Assembly (NCBI GenBank): GCA_037127255.1
Contig: JBANSL010000013.1
Coordinates: 64,173,688-64,237,687 of the forward strand
Direction: 5' to 3'
Length of the DNA: 64,000 nucleotides
From: Persicaria tinctoria
Lineage: Eukaryota > Streptophyta > Magnoliopsida > Caryophyllales > Polygonaceae
The translations under genes were made by a program, and so were the position numbers. The notes under the pieces were generated by a model. That model saw only the letters and a list, made by a program, of their open reading frames with translations, was not told where the DNA came from and made no database searches. How positions within the stretch are numbered: position 1 is the stretch's first letter; the number at the start of each line of letters is the position of its first letter. This document shows, piece after piece, positions 51,055-64,000 of this stretch.

Positions 51055-53177
51055 TATAAGAGTATGTTTTGAGTAAAACTCATATAAGTAGCTAATAAAA
51101 CCTTATATTAAGTAACAAATTCTTATTATAATACTATTAGGGTATGTTTTGAAGAAAACTCATATAAGTAACTAATAAAACTTTATATTAACTAATAAAT
51201 TCTTATTAGAATACTCTAAAAGTATGTTTTGAGTAAAACTCATATAAGTAGCTAATAAAACCTTATATTAAGTAATAAATTCTTATTATAATACTATAAG
51301 AGTATGTTTTGAGTAAAAATCATATAAGTAGCTAATAAAATCCTATATTAAGTAACAAATTCTTATTATAATACTATAAGGTTATGTTTTGAATAAAACT
51401 CATATAAGTAACTAATAAAACGTTATATTAACTAATAAATTCTTATTAGAATACTCTAAGAGTATGTTTTGAGTAAAACTCATATAAGTAGCCAATAAAA
51501 CCTTATATTAAGAAAAAAATTCTTATTATAATACTATAAGAGTATGTTTTGAGTAAAACTCATATAAGTAGCTAATATAACCTTATATTAAGTAACAAAT
51601 TCTTATTATAATACTATGAGGGTATGTTTTGAAGAAAACTCATATAAGTAACTAATAAAACCTTATATTACCTAATAAATTCTTATTAGAATACTCTAAA
51701 AGTATGTTTTGAGTAAAACTCATATAAGTAGCTAATAAAATCTTATATTAAGTAATAAATTCTTATTATAATACTATAAGAGTATGTTTTGAGTAAAAAT
51801 CATATAAGTAGCTAATAAAACCTTATATTAAGTAACAAATTCTTATTATAATACTATAAGGGTATGATTTGAAGAAAACTCATATAAGTAACTAATAAAA
51901 CCTTATATTACCTAATAAATTCTTATTAGAATACTCTAAAAGTTTGTTTTGAGTAAAACTCATATAAGTAGCTAATAAAATCTTATATTTAGTAATAAAT
52001 TCTTATTATAATACTATAAGAGTATGTTTTGAGTAAAAATCTTATAATTAGCTAATAAAACCTTATATTAAGTAACAAATTCTTATTATAATACTATAAG
52101 GGTATGTTTTGAAGAAAACTCATATAAGTAACTAATAAAACCTTATATTACCTAATAAATTCTTATTAGAATACTCTAAAAGTATGTTTTGAGTAAAACT
52201 CATATAAGTAGCTAATAAAACCTTATATTAAGAAATAAATTCTTGTTATAATACTATAAGAATATGTTTTGAGTAAAACTCATATAAGTAGCTAATAAAA
52301 TCCTATATTAAGTAACAAATTCTTATTATAATACTATAAGGTTAAGTTTTGAAGAAAACTCATATAAGTAACTAATAGAATGTTATATTAACTAATATAT
52401 TCTTATTAGAATACTCTAAGAGTACGTTTTGAGTAAAACTCATATAAGTAGCTAATAAAACCTTATATTAAGTAACTAATTCTTATTATAATACTATAAG
52501 GGTATGTTTTGAAGAAAACTCATATAAGTAACTAATAAAACCTTATATTACCTAATAAATTCTTATTAGAATACTCTAAAGGTATGTTTTGAGTAAAACT
52601 CATATAAGTCGCTAAGAAAACCTTATATTAAGTAATAAATTCTTGTTATAATACTATAAGAATATGTTTTGAGTAAAACTCATATAAGTAGCTAATAAAA
52701 CCCTATATTAAGTAACAAATTCTTATTATAATACTATAGGGTTGAGTTTTGAAGAAAACTCATATAAGTAACTAATAAAACCTTATATTACCTAATAAAT
52801 TCTTATTAGAATACTCTAAAGGTATGTTTTGAGTAAAACTCATATAAGTAGTTAATAAAACCTTATATTAAGTAATAAATTCTTGATATAATACTATAAG
52901 AATATGTTTTGAGTAAAACTCATATAAGTAGCTAATAAAATCCTATATTAAGTAACAAATTCTTATTATAATACTATAAGGTTAAGTTTTGAAGAAAACT
53001 CATATAAGTAACTAATAGAATGTTATATTAACTAATAAATTCTTATTAGAATACTCTAAGAGTACGTTTTGAGTAAAACTCATATAAGTAGCTAATAAAA
53101 CCTTATATTAAGTAACTAATTCTTATTATAATACTATAAGGGTATGATTTGAAGAAAACTCATATAAGTAACTAATA

Positions 53178-55104
53178 AAACCTTATATTACCTAATAAAT
53201 TCTTATTAGAATACTCTAAAGGTATGTTTTGAGTAAAACTCATATAAGTAGTTAATAAAACCTTATATTAAGTAATAAATTCTTGATATAATACTATAAG
53301 AATATGTTTTGAGTAAAACTCATATAAGTAGCAAATAAAATCCTATATTAAGTAACATATTCTTATTATAATACTATAGGGTTGAGTTTTGAAGAAAACT
53401 CATATAAGTAACTAATAAAACGTTATATTAACTAATAAATTCTTATTAGAATACTCTAAGAGTATGTTTTGAGTAAAACTCATATAAGTAGCTAATAAAA
53501 CCTTATATTAAGTAATAAATTCTTATTATAATACTAGAAGAGTATGTTTTGAGTAAAACTCATATAAGTATTTAATAAAACCTTATATTAAGTAACAAAT
53601 TCTTACTATAATACTCTGAGGGTATTTTTTTTCAAGAAAACTCATATAAGTAACTAATAAAACCTTATATTACCTAATATATTCTTATTAGAATACTCTA
53701 AAAGTATTTTTTGAGTAAAACTCATATAAGTAGCTAATAAAACATTATATTAAGTAATAAATTCTTATTATAATACTATAAGAGTATGTTTTGAGTAAAA
53801 ATCTTATAAGTAGCTAATAAAACCTTATATTAAGTAACAAATTCTTATTATAATACTATAAGGGTATGTTTTGAAGAAAACTCATATAAGTAACTAATAA
53901 AACCTTATATTACCTAATAAATTCTTATTAGAATACTCTAAAAGTATGTTTTGAGTAAAACTCATATAAGTAGCTAATAAAACCTTATATTTAGTAATAA
54001 ATTCTAATTATAAAACTATAAGAGTATGTTTTGAGTAAAAATCTTATAAGTAGCTAATAAAACCTTATATTAAGTAACAAATTCTATTTATAATACTATA
54101 AGGGTATGTTTTGAAGAAAACTCATATAAGTAACTAATAAAACCTTATATTACCTAATAAATTCTTATTAGAATACTCAAATAGTATGTTTTGAGTAAAA
54201 CTCATATAAGTAGCTAATAAAACCTTATATTAAGTAATAAATTCTTGTTATAATACTATAATAATATGTTTTGAGTAAAACTCATATAAGTAGCTAATAA
54301 AATCCTATATTAAGTAACAAATTCTTATTATAATACTATAAGGTTAAGTTTTGAATAAAACTCATATAAGTAACTAATAAAACGTTATATTAACTAATAA
54401 ATTCTTATTAGAATACTCTAAGAGTATGTTTTGAGTAAAACTCATATAAGTAGCTAATAAAACCTTATATTAAGTAATAAATTGTTATTATAATACTATA
54501 AGAGTATGTTTTGAGTAAAACTCATATAAGTAGCTAATAAAACCTTATATTAAGTAACAAATTCTTATTATAATACTATGAGGGTATGTTTTGAAGAAAA
54601 CTCATATAAGTAACTAATAAAACCTTGTATTACCTAATAAATTCTTATTAGAATACTCTAAAAGTTTGTTTTGAGTAAAACTCATATAAGTAGCTAATAA
54701 AATCTTATATTTAATAATAAATTCTTATTATAATACCATAAGAGTATGTTTTGAGTAAAAATCTTATAATTAGCGAATAAAACCTTATATTAAGTAACAA
54801 ATTCTTATTATAATACTATAAGGGTATGTTTTGAAGAAAACTCATATAAGTAACTAATAAAACCTTATATTACCTAATAAATTCTTATTAGAATACTCTA
54901 AAAGTATGTTTTGAGTAAAACTCATATAAGTAGCTAATAAAACCTTATATTAAGTAATAAATTCTTGTTATAATACTATAAGAATATGTTTTGAGTAAAA
55001 CTCATATAAGTAGCTAATAAAATCCTATATTAAGTAACAAATTCTTATTATAATACTATAAGGTTAAGTTTTGAAGAAAACTCATATAAGTAACTAATAG
55101 AACG
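53178..55104 (+). repeat. Second copy of the 1.9-kb satellite segment
   Basis: Partner of 35240-37165 at an offset of 17,938 bp; landmarks are given there. Sequence just before it (52.74-53.2 kb) is itself a short tandem reuse of AATAGAATGTTATATT and GTTAATAAAACC monomers. Confidence 0.8.
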
Positions 55105-57500
55105 TTATATTAACTAATAAATTCTTATTAGAATACACTAAGAGTATGTTTTGAGTAAAACTCATGTAAGTAGCTAATAAAACCTTATATTAAGTAACTA
55201 AATCTTATTATAATATTATAAGGGTATGTTTTGAAGAAAACTCATATAAGTAACTAATAAAACCTTATATTACCTAATAAATTCTTATTAGAATACTCTA
55301 AAGGTATGTTTTGAGTAAAACTCATATAAGTCGCTAAGAAAACCTTATATTAAGTAATAAATTCTTGTTATAATATTATAAGAATATGTTTTGAGTAAAA
55401 CTCATATAAGTAGCTAATAAAACCCTATAGTAATTAACAAATTCTTATTACAATACTATAAGGTTAAGTTTTGAAGAAAACTCATATAAGTAACTAATAA
55501 AACGTTATATTAACTAATAAATTCTTATTAAAATACTCTAATAGTATGTTTTGAGTAAAACTCATATAAGTAGCTAATAAAACCTTATATTAAGTAATAA
55601 ATTCTTATTATAATACTATAAGAGTATGTTTTGACTAAAAATCACATAAGTAGCTAATAAAACCTTATATTAAGTAACCAATTCTTATTATAATACTATA
55701 AGGGTATGTTTTGAAGAAAACTCATATACGTAACTAATAAAACTTTATATTACCTAATAAATTCTTATTAGAATACTCTAAAAGTATGTTTTGAGTAAAA
55801 CTCATATAAGTAGTTAATAAAACCTTATATTAAGTAATAAATTCTTGATATAATACAATAAGAATATGTTTTGAGTAAAACTCATATAAGTAGCAAATAA
55901 AATCCTATATTAAGTAACAAATTCTTATTATAATACTATAAGGTTATGTTTTGAAGAAAACTCATATAAGTAACTAATAAAACGTTATATTAACTAATAA
56001 ATTCTTATTAGAATACTCTAAGAGTATGTTTTGAGTAAAACTCATATAAGTAGCTAATAAAACCTTATATTAAGTAATAAATTCTTATTATAATACTATA
56101 AGAGTATGTTTTGAGTAAAACTCATATAAGTAGCTAATAAAACCTTATATTAAGTAACAAATTCTTACTATAATACTATGAGGGTATTTTTTTTCAAGAA
56201 AACTCATATAAGTAACTAATAAAACCTTATATTACCTAATAAATTCTTATTAGAATACTCTAAAAGTATTTTTTGAGTAAAACTCATATAAGTAGCTAAT
56301 AAAACCTTATATTAAGTAATAAATTCTTATTATAATACTATAAGAGTATGTTTTGAGTAAAAATCTTATAAGTAGCTAATAAAACCTTATATTAAGTAAC
56401 AAATTCTTATTATAATACTATAAGGGTATGTTTTGAAGAAAACTCATATAAGTAACTAATAAAACCTTATATTAAGTAACTAATTCTTATTATAATACTA
56501 TAAGGGTATGTTTTGAAGAAAACTCATATAAGTAACTAATAAAACCTTATATTACCTAATAAATTCTTATTAGAATACTCTAAAAGTATGTTTTGAATAA
56601 AACTCATATAAGTAGCTAATAAAACCTTATATTAAGTAATAAATTCTTGTTATAATACTATAAGAAAATGTTTTGAGTAAAACTCATATAAGTAGCTATT
56701 AAAATCCTATATTAAGTAACAAATTCTTATTATAATACTATAAGGTTATGTTTTGAAGAAAACTCATATAAGTAACTAATAAAACGTTATATTAACTAAT
56801 AAATTCTTATTAGAATACTCTAAGAGTATGTTTTGAGTAAAACTCATATAAGTAGCTAATAAAACCTTATATTAAGTAACTAATTCTTATTATAATACTA
56901 TAAGGTTAAGTTTTGAAGAAAACTCATATAAGTAACTAATAAAACGTTATATTAACTAATAAATTCTTATTAGAATACTCTAAGAGTATGTTTTGAGTAA
57001 AACTCATATAAGTAGCTAATAAAACCTTATATTAAGTAACTAATTCTTATTATAATACCATAAGGTTATGTTTTGAAGAAAACTCATATAAGTAACTAAT
57101 AAAACCTTATATTACCTAATAAATTCTTATTAGAATACTCTAAAGATATGTTTTGAGTAAAACTCATATAAGTCGCTAAGAAAATCTTATATTAAGTAAT
57201 AAATTCTTGTTATAATACTATAAGAATATGTTTTGAGTAAAACTCATATAAGTAGCTAATAAAACCCTATATTAATTAACAAATTCTTATTATAATACTA
57301 TAAGGTTAAGTTTTGAAGAAAACTCATATAAGTAACTAATAAAACGTTATATTAACTAATAAATTCTTATTAGAATACTCTAAGAGTATGTTTTGAATAA
57401 AACTCATATAAGTAGCTAATAAAACCTTATATTAAATAATAAATTCTTATTATAATCCTATAAGGGTATGTTTTTGAGGAAAACTCATATAAGTGTCTAA

Positions 57501-57559
57501 TATAAGGTTTTATTAGCTACTTATATGAGTTTTACTCAAAACATACTCTTATAGTATTA
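57501..57559 (-). repeat. Inverted satellite piece, 1,572-bp unit copy 1
   Basis: The 59 bp from TATAAGGTTTTATTAG to TATAGTATTA are the reverse complement of a normal monomer from TAATACTATAAG to AACCTTATA. It interrupts a 92-bp variant monomer after GTGTCTAA. With the direct monomer before it, AAAACTCATATAAGT (57480-57494) and ACTTATATGAGTTTT (57520-57534) form 15-bp perfect arms around a 25-nt spacer. Confidence 0.93.
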
Positions 57560-59072
57560 TATTAACTAATAAATTCTTATTAGAATGCTCTAAGAGTATG
57601 TTTTGAGTAAAACTCATATAAGTAGCTTATAATACCTTATATTAAGTAATAAATTCTTATTATAATACTATAAGAGTATGTTTTGAGTAAAACTCATATA
57701 AGTAGCTAATAAAACCTTATATTAAGTAACAAATTCTTACTATAATACTATGAGGGTATTTTTTTTCAAGAAAACTCATATAAGTAACTAATAAAACCTT
57801 ATATTACCTAATAAATTCTTATTAGAATACTCTAAAAGTATTTTTTGAGTAAAACTCATATAAGTAGCTAATAAAACCTTATATTAAGTAATAAATTCTT
57901 ATTATAATACTATAAGAGTATGTTTTGAGTAAAAATCTTATAAGTAGCTAATAAAACCTTATATTAAGTAACAAATTCTTATTATAATACTATAAGGGTA
58001 TGTTTTGAAGAAAACTCATATAAGTAACTAATAAAACCTTATATTAAGTAACTAATTCTTATTATAATACTATAAGGGTATGTTTTGAAGAAAACTCATA
58101 TAAGTAACTAATAAAACCTTATATTACCTAATAAATTCTTATTAGAATACTCTAAAAGTATGTTTTGAATAAAACTCATATAAGTAGCTAATAAAACCTT
58201 ATATTAAGTAATAAATTCTTGTTATAATACTATAAGAAAATGTTTTGAGTAAAACTCATATAAGTAGCTATTAAAATCCTATATTAAGTAACAAATTCTT
58301 ATTATAATACTATAAGGTTATGTTTTGAAGAAAACTCATATAAGTAACTAATAAAACGTTATATTAACTAATAAATTCTTATTAGAATACTCTAAGAGTA
58401 TGTTTTGAGTAAAACTCATATAAGTAGCTAATAAAACCTTATATTAAGTAACTAATTCTTATTATAATACTATAAGGTTAAGTTTTGAAGAAAACTCATA
58501 TAAGTAACTAATAAAACGTTATATTAACTAATAAATTCTTATTAGAATACTCTAAGAGTATGTTTTGAGTAAAACTCATATAAGTAGCTAATAAAACCTT
58601 ATATTAAGTAACTAATTCTTATTATAATACCATAAGGTTATGTTTTGAAGAAAACTCATATAAGTAACTAATAAAACCTTATATTACCTAATAAATTCTT
58701 ATTAGAATACTCTAAAGATATGTTTTGAGTAAAACTCATATAAGTCGCTAAGAAAATCTTATATTAAGTAATAAATTCTTGTTATAATACTATAAGAATA
58801 TGTTTTGAGTAAAACTCATATAAGTAGCTAATAAAACCCTATATTAATTAACAAATTCTTATTATAATACTATAAGGTTAAGTTTTGAAGAAAACTCATA
58901 TAAGTAACTAATAAAACGTTATATTAACTAATAAATTCTTATTAGAATACTCTAAGAGTATGTTTTGAATAAAACTCATATAAGTAGCTAATAAAACCTT
59001 ATATTAAATAATAAATTCTTATTATAATCCTATAAGGGTATGTTTTTGAGGAAAACTCATATAAGTGTCTAA

Positions 59073-59131
59073 TATAAGGTTTTATTAGCTACTTATATGA
59101 GTTTTACTCAAAACATACTCTTATAGTATTA
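59073..59131 (-). repeat. Inverted satellite piece, 1,572-bp unit copy 2
   Basis: Same 59-bp inverted segment with the same two junctions, exactly 1,572 bp after the first. Confidence 0.93.
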
Positions 59132-60644
59132 TATTAACTAATAAATTCTTATTAGAATGCTCTAAGAGTATGTTTTGAGTAAAACTCATATAAGTAGCTT
59201 ATAATACCTTATATTAAGTAATAAATTCTTATTATAATACTATAAGAGTATGTTTTGAGTAAAACTCATATAAGTAGCTAATAAAACCTTATATTAAGTA
59301 ACAAATTCTTACTATAATACTATGAGGGTATTTTTTTTCAAGAAAACTCATATAAGTAACTAATAAAACCTTATATTACCTAATAAATTCTTATTAGAAT
59401 ACTCTAAAAGTATTTTTTGAGTAAAACTCATATAAGTAGCTAATAAAACCTTATATTAAGTAATAAATTCTTATTATAATACTATAAGAGTATGTTTTGA
59501 GTAAAAATCTTATAAGTAGCTAATAAAACCTTATATTAAGTAACAAATTCTTATTATAATACTATAAGGGTATGTTTTGAAGAAAACTCATATAAGTAAC
59601 TAATAAAACCTTATATTAAGTAACTAATTCTTATTATAATACTATAAGGGTATGTTTTGAAGAAAACTCATATAAGTAACTAATAAAACCTTATATTACC
59701 TAATAAATTCTTATTAGAATACTCTAAAAGTATGTTTTGAATAAAACTCATATAAGTAGCTAATAAAACCTTATATTAAGTAATAAATTCTTGTTATAAT
59801 ACTATAAGAAAATGTTTTGAGTAAAACTCATATAAGTAGCTATTAAAATCCTATATTAAGTAACAAATTCTTATTATAATACTATAAGGTTATGTTTTGA
59901 AGAAAACTCATATAAGTAACTAATAAAACGTTATATTAACTAATAAATTCTTATTAGAATACTCTAAGAGTATGTTTTGAGTAAAACTCATATAAGTAGC
60001 TAATAAAACCTTATATTAAGTAACTAATTCTTATTATAATACTATAAGGTTAAGTTTTGAAGAAAACTCATATAAGTAACTAATAAAACGTTATATTAAC
60101 TAATAAATTCTTATTAGAATACTCTAAGAGTATGTTTTGAGTAAAACTCATATAAGTAGCTAATAAAACCTTATATTAAGTAACTAATTCTTATTATAAT
60201 ACCATAAGGTTATGTTTTGAAGAAAACTCATATAAGTAACTAATAAAACCTTATATTACCTAATAAATTCTTATTAGAATACTCTAAAGATATGTTTTGA
60301 GTAAAACTCATATAAGTCGCTAAGAAAATCTTATATTAAGTAATAAATTCTTGTTATAATACTATAAGAATATGTTTTGAGTAAAACTCATATAAGTAGC
60401 TAATAAAACCCTATATTAATTAACAAATTCTTATTATAATACTATAAGGTTAAGTTTTGAAGAAAACTCATATAAGTAACTAATAAAACGTTATATTAAC
60501 TAATAAATTCTTATTAGAATACTCTAAGAGTATGTTTTGAATAAAACTCATATAAGTAGCTAATAAAACCTTATATTAAATAATAAATTCTTATTATAAT
60601 CCTATAAGGGTATGTTTTTGAGGAAAACTCATATAAGTGTCTAA

Positions 60645-60703
60645 TATAAGGTTTTATTAGCTACTTATATGAGTTTTACTGAAAACATACTCTTATAGTA
60701 TTA
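60645..60703 (-). repeat. Inverted satellite piece, 1,572-bp unit copy 3
   Basis: Same inverted segment and junctions, 1,572 bp after the second. It carries one private substitution (ACTGAAAAC). Confidence 0.92.
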
Positions 60704-62136
60704 TATTAACTAATAAATTCTTATTAGAATGCTCTAAGAGTATGTTTTGAGTAAAACTCATATAAGTAGCTTATAATACCTTATATTAAGTAACAAATTC
60801 TTACTATAATACTATGAGGGTATTTTTTTTCAAGAAAACTCATATAAGTAACTAATAAAACCTTATATTACCTAATAAATTCTTATTAGAATACTCTAAA
60901 AGTATTTTTTGAGTAAAACTCATATAAGTAGCTAATAAAACCTTATATTAAGTAATAAATTCTTATTATAATACTATAAGAGTATGTTTTGAGTAAAAAT
61001 CTTATAAGTAGCTAATAAAACCTTATATTAAGTAACAAATTCTTATTATAATACTATAAGGGTATGTTTTGAAGAAAACTCATATAAGTAACTAATAAAA
61101 CCTTATATTAAGTAACTAATTCTTATTATAATACTATAAGGGTATGTTTTGAAGAAAACTCATATAAGTAACTAATAAAACCTTATATTACCTAATAAAT
61201 TCTTATTAGAATACTCTAAAAGTATGTTTTGAATAAAACTCATATAAGTAGCTAATAAAACCTTATATTAAGTAATAAATTCTTGTTATAATACTATAAG
61301 AAAATGTTTTGAGTAAAACTCATATAAGTAGCTATTAAAATCCTATATTAAGTAACAAATTCTTATTATAATACTATAAGGTTATGTTTTGAAGAAAACT
61401 CATATAAGTAACTAATAAAACGTTATATTAACTAATAAATTCTTATTAGAATACTCTAAGAGTATGTTTTGAGTAAAACTCATATAAGTAGCTAATAAAA
61501 CCTTATATTAAGTAACTAATTCTTATTATAATACTATAAGGTTAAGTTTTGAAGAAAACTCATATAAGTAACTAATAAAACGTTATATTAACTAATAAAT
61601 TCTTATTAGAATACTCTAAGAGTATGTTTTGAGTAAAACTCATATAAGTAGCTAATAAAACCTTATATTAAGTAACTAATTCTTATTATAATACCATAAG
61701 GTTATGTTTTGAAGAAAACTCATATAAGTAACTAATAAAACCTTATATTACCTAATAAATTCTTATTAGAATACTCTAAAGATATGTTTTGAGTAAAACT
61801 CATATAAGTCGCTAAGAAAATCTTATATTAAGTAATAAATTCTTGTTATAATACTATAAGAATATGTTTTGAGTAAAACTCATATAAGTAGCTAATAAAA
61901 CCCTATATTAATTAACAAATTCTTATTATAATACTATAAGGTTAAGTTTTGAAGAAAACTCATATAAGTAACTAATAAAACGTTATATTAACTAATAAAT
62001 TCTTATTAGAATACTCTAAGAGTATGTTTTGAATAAAACTCATATAAGTAGCTAATAAAACCTTATATTAAATAATAAATTCTTATTATAATCCTATAAG
62101 GGTATGTTTTTGAGGAAAACTCATATAAGTGTCTAA

Positions 62137-62195
62137 TATAAGGTTTTATTAGCTACTTATATGAGTTTTACTCAAAACATACTCTTATAGTATTA
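62137..62195 (-). repeat. Inverted satellite piece, 1,572-bp unit copy 4
   Basis: Same inverted segment and junctions, 1,492 bp after the third because the intervening unit lacks one monomer. Confidence 0.93.
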
Positions 62196-64000
62196 TATTA
62201 ACTAATAAATTCTTATTAGAATGCTCTAAGAGTATGTTTTGAGTAAAACTCATATAAGTAGCTTATAATACCTTATATTAAGTAATAAATTCTTATTATA
62301 ATACTATAAGAGTATGTTTTGAGTAAAACTCATATAAGTAGCTAATAAAACCTTATATTAAGTAACAAATTCTTACTATAATACTATGAGGGTATTTTTT
62401 TTCAAGAAAACTCATATAAGTAACTAATAAAACCTTATATTACCTAATAAATTCTTATTAGAATACTCTAAAAGTATTTTTTGAGTAAAACTCATATAAG
62501 TAGCTAATAAAACCTTATATTAAGTAATAAATTCTTATTTTAATACTATAAGAGTATGTTTTGAGTAAAAATCTTATAAGTAGCTAATAAAACCTTATAT
62601 TAAGTAACAAATTCTTATTATAATACTATAAGGGTATGTTTTGAAGAAAACTCATATAAGTAACTAATAAAACCTTATATTAAGTAACTAATTCTTATTA
62701 TAATACTATAAGGGTATGTTTTGAAGAAAACTCATATAAGTAACTAATAAAACCTTATATTACCTAATAAATTCTTATTAGAATACTCTAAAAGTATGTT
62801 TTGAATAAAACTCATATAAGTAGCTAATAAAACCTTATATTAAGTAATAAATTCTTGTTATAATACTATAAGAGTATGTTTTGAGTAAAACTCATATAAG
62901 TAGCTAATATAACCTTATATTAAGTAACAAATTCTTATTATAATACTATGAGGGTATGGTTTGAAGAAAACTCATATAAGTAACTAATAAAACCTTATAT
63001 TACCTAATAAATTCTTATTAGAATACTCTACAAGTATGTTTTGAGTAAAACTCATATAAGTAGCTAATAAAATCTTATATTAAGTAATAAATTCTTATTA
63101 TAATACTATAAGAGTATGTTTTGAGTAAAAATCATATAAGTAGCTAATAAAACCTTATATTAAGTAATAAATTCTTGATATAATACTATAAGAATATGTT
63201 TTGAGTAAAACTCATATAAGTAGCAAATAAAATCCTATATTAAGTAACAAATTCTTATTATAATACTATAAGGTTAAGTTTTGAAGAAAACTCATATAAG
63301 TAACTAATAAAACGTTATATTAACTAATAAATTCTTACTAGAATACTCTAAGAGTATGTTTTGAGTAAAACTCATATAAGTAGCCAATAAAACCTTATAT
63401 TAAGAAAAAAATTCTTATTATAATACTATAAGAGTATGTTTTGAGTAAAACTCATATAAGTAGCTAATATAACCTTATATTAAGTAACAAATTCTTATTA
63501 TAATACTATGAGGGTATGGTTTGAAGAAAACTCATATAAGTAACTAATAAAACCTTATATTACCTAATAAATTCTTATTAGAATACTCTACAAGTATGTT
63601 TTGAGTAAAACTCATATAAGTAGCTAATAAAATCTTATATTAAGTAATAAATTCTTATTATAATACTATAAGAGTATGGTTTGAGTAAAAATCATATAAG
63701 TAGCTAATAAAACCTTATATTAAGTAACAAATTCTTATTATAATACTATAAGGGTATGATTTGAAGAAAACTCATATAAGTAACTAATAAAACCTTATAT
63801 TACCTAATAAATTCTTATTAGAATACTCTAAAAGTTTGTTTTGAGTAAAACTCATATAAGTAGCTAATAAAATCTTATATTTAGTAATAAATTCTTATTA
63901 TAATACTATAAGAGTATGTTTTGAGTAAAAATCTTATAATTAGCTAATAAAACCTTATATTAAGTAACAAATTCTTATTATAATACTATAAGGGTATGTT

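Larger units (their letters stand above)
56180..62870 (+). repeat. 1,572-bp higher-order repeat, about 4.3 tandem copies
   Basis: Copy starts, taken at the GAGGGTATTTTTTTTC landmark, are 56180, 57752, 59324, 60816 and 62388. Spacings are 1,572, 1,572, 1,492 and 1,572, so the third copy lacks exactly one 80-bp monomer. The fifth is cut at about 62870, where the pattern changes. Copies are almost identical by eye; one visible difference is ACTGAAAAC for ACTCAAAAC near 60680. Each complete unit has about twenty monomers, including a 59-bp inverted piece. This is the most homogeneous and therefore probably the youngest part of the window. Confidence 0.93.
51055..64000 (+). repeat. 80-bp satellite array, block 6 (runs out of the window)
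   Basis: About 160 monomers, still in phase at the window end. It contains the partners of 43.3-45.65 kb and 35.2-37.2 kb, then the 1,572-bp higher-order repeats (56180 to about 62870), and then a trimer-type stretch (62.9-64 kb) in which GGGTATGGTTTG and CTCTACAAGTATG variants recur 560 bp apart (62952 and 63512). Confidence 0.98.

Noticed and set aside
56180..62870. Assembly artefact as explanation for the near-identical 1,572-bp units
   Set aside because: Cannot be excluded, but one unit lacks a monomer and another has a private substitution, so they are not simply the same read stretch repeated.

Overview
This window is non-genic plant nuclear DNA. I find no real protein-coding gene in it. 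It is a very long, AT-rich tandem satellite array with a basic monomer of 80 bp, interrupted by one complete LTR retrotransposon that carries no recognisable gag or pol, and by four copies of one Stowaway-like MITE. Three things point to a flowering plant: a Stowaway TIR (CTCCCTCCG) with TA target duplication, a retroelement primer binding site matching plant initiator tRNA-Met (TGGTATCAGAGC), and a TG...CA LTR of 3.2 kb. I cannot name the species or clade from the sequence alone.

Layout. 1-767: the end of an LTR of a second, related retroelement that runs out of the window to the left; its CA terminus abuts the satellite. 768-8379: satellite block 1. 8380-20109: an 11,730-bp non-autonomous LTR element (LARD type) in minus orientation, with two 3,229-bp LTRs in which I saw one difference, a perfect AAGGG target duplication, a tRNA-iMet primer site, a polypurine tract and a 5.3-kb non-coding interior that contains a tRNA-iMet-like relic. 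20115-64000: satellite blocks 2-6, separated by MITE copies at 30925-31245, 33005-33276, 43662-44007 and 50709-51054. About 50 kb, near 630 monomers, is satellite.

The satellite is layered. Monomer variants often cycle as an 80 x 3 = 240-bp trimer. A 92-bp variant monomer marks larger units. Nested higher-order repeats can be read directly: a 5,396-bp unit (1133-8379, carrying an extra internal 1,851-bp duplication, then 20115-25510), an 811-bp unit (25511-27132), a 1,064-bp unit (46903-49030), and a 1,572-bp unit repeated about 4.3 times (56180 to about 62870). Each complete 1,572-bp unit carries the same 59-bp inverted piece of satellite. Several multi-kb segments are also duplicated at a distance (offsets of about 10.15, 17.94, 7.05, 5.25 and 13.7 kb). 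All four MITE copies sit at the same place in the monomer with the same downstream variant, so one insertion seems to have been amplified with the satellite. This looks like an actively expanding array under unequal exchange or break-repair amplification, in a centromeric, pericentromeric or heterochromatic-knob setting. The sequence cannot tell which.
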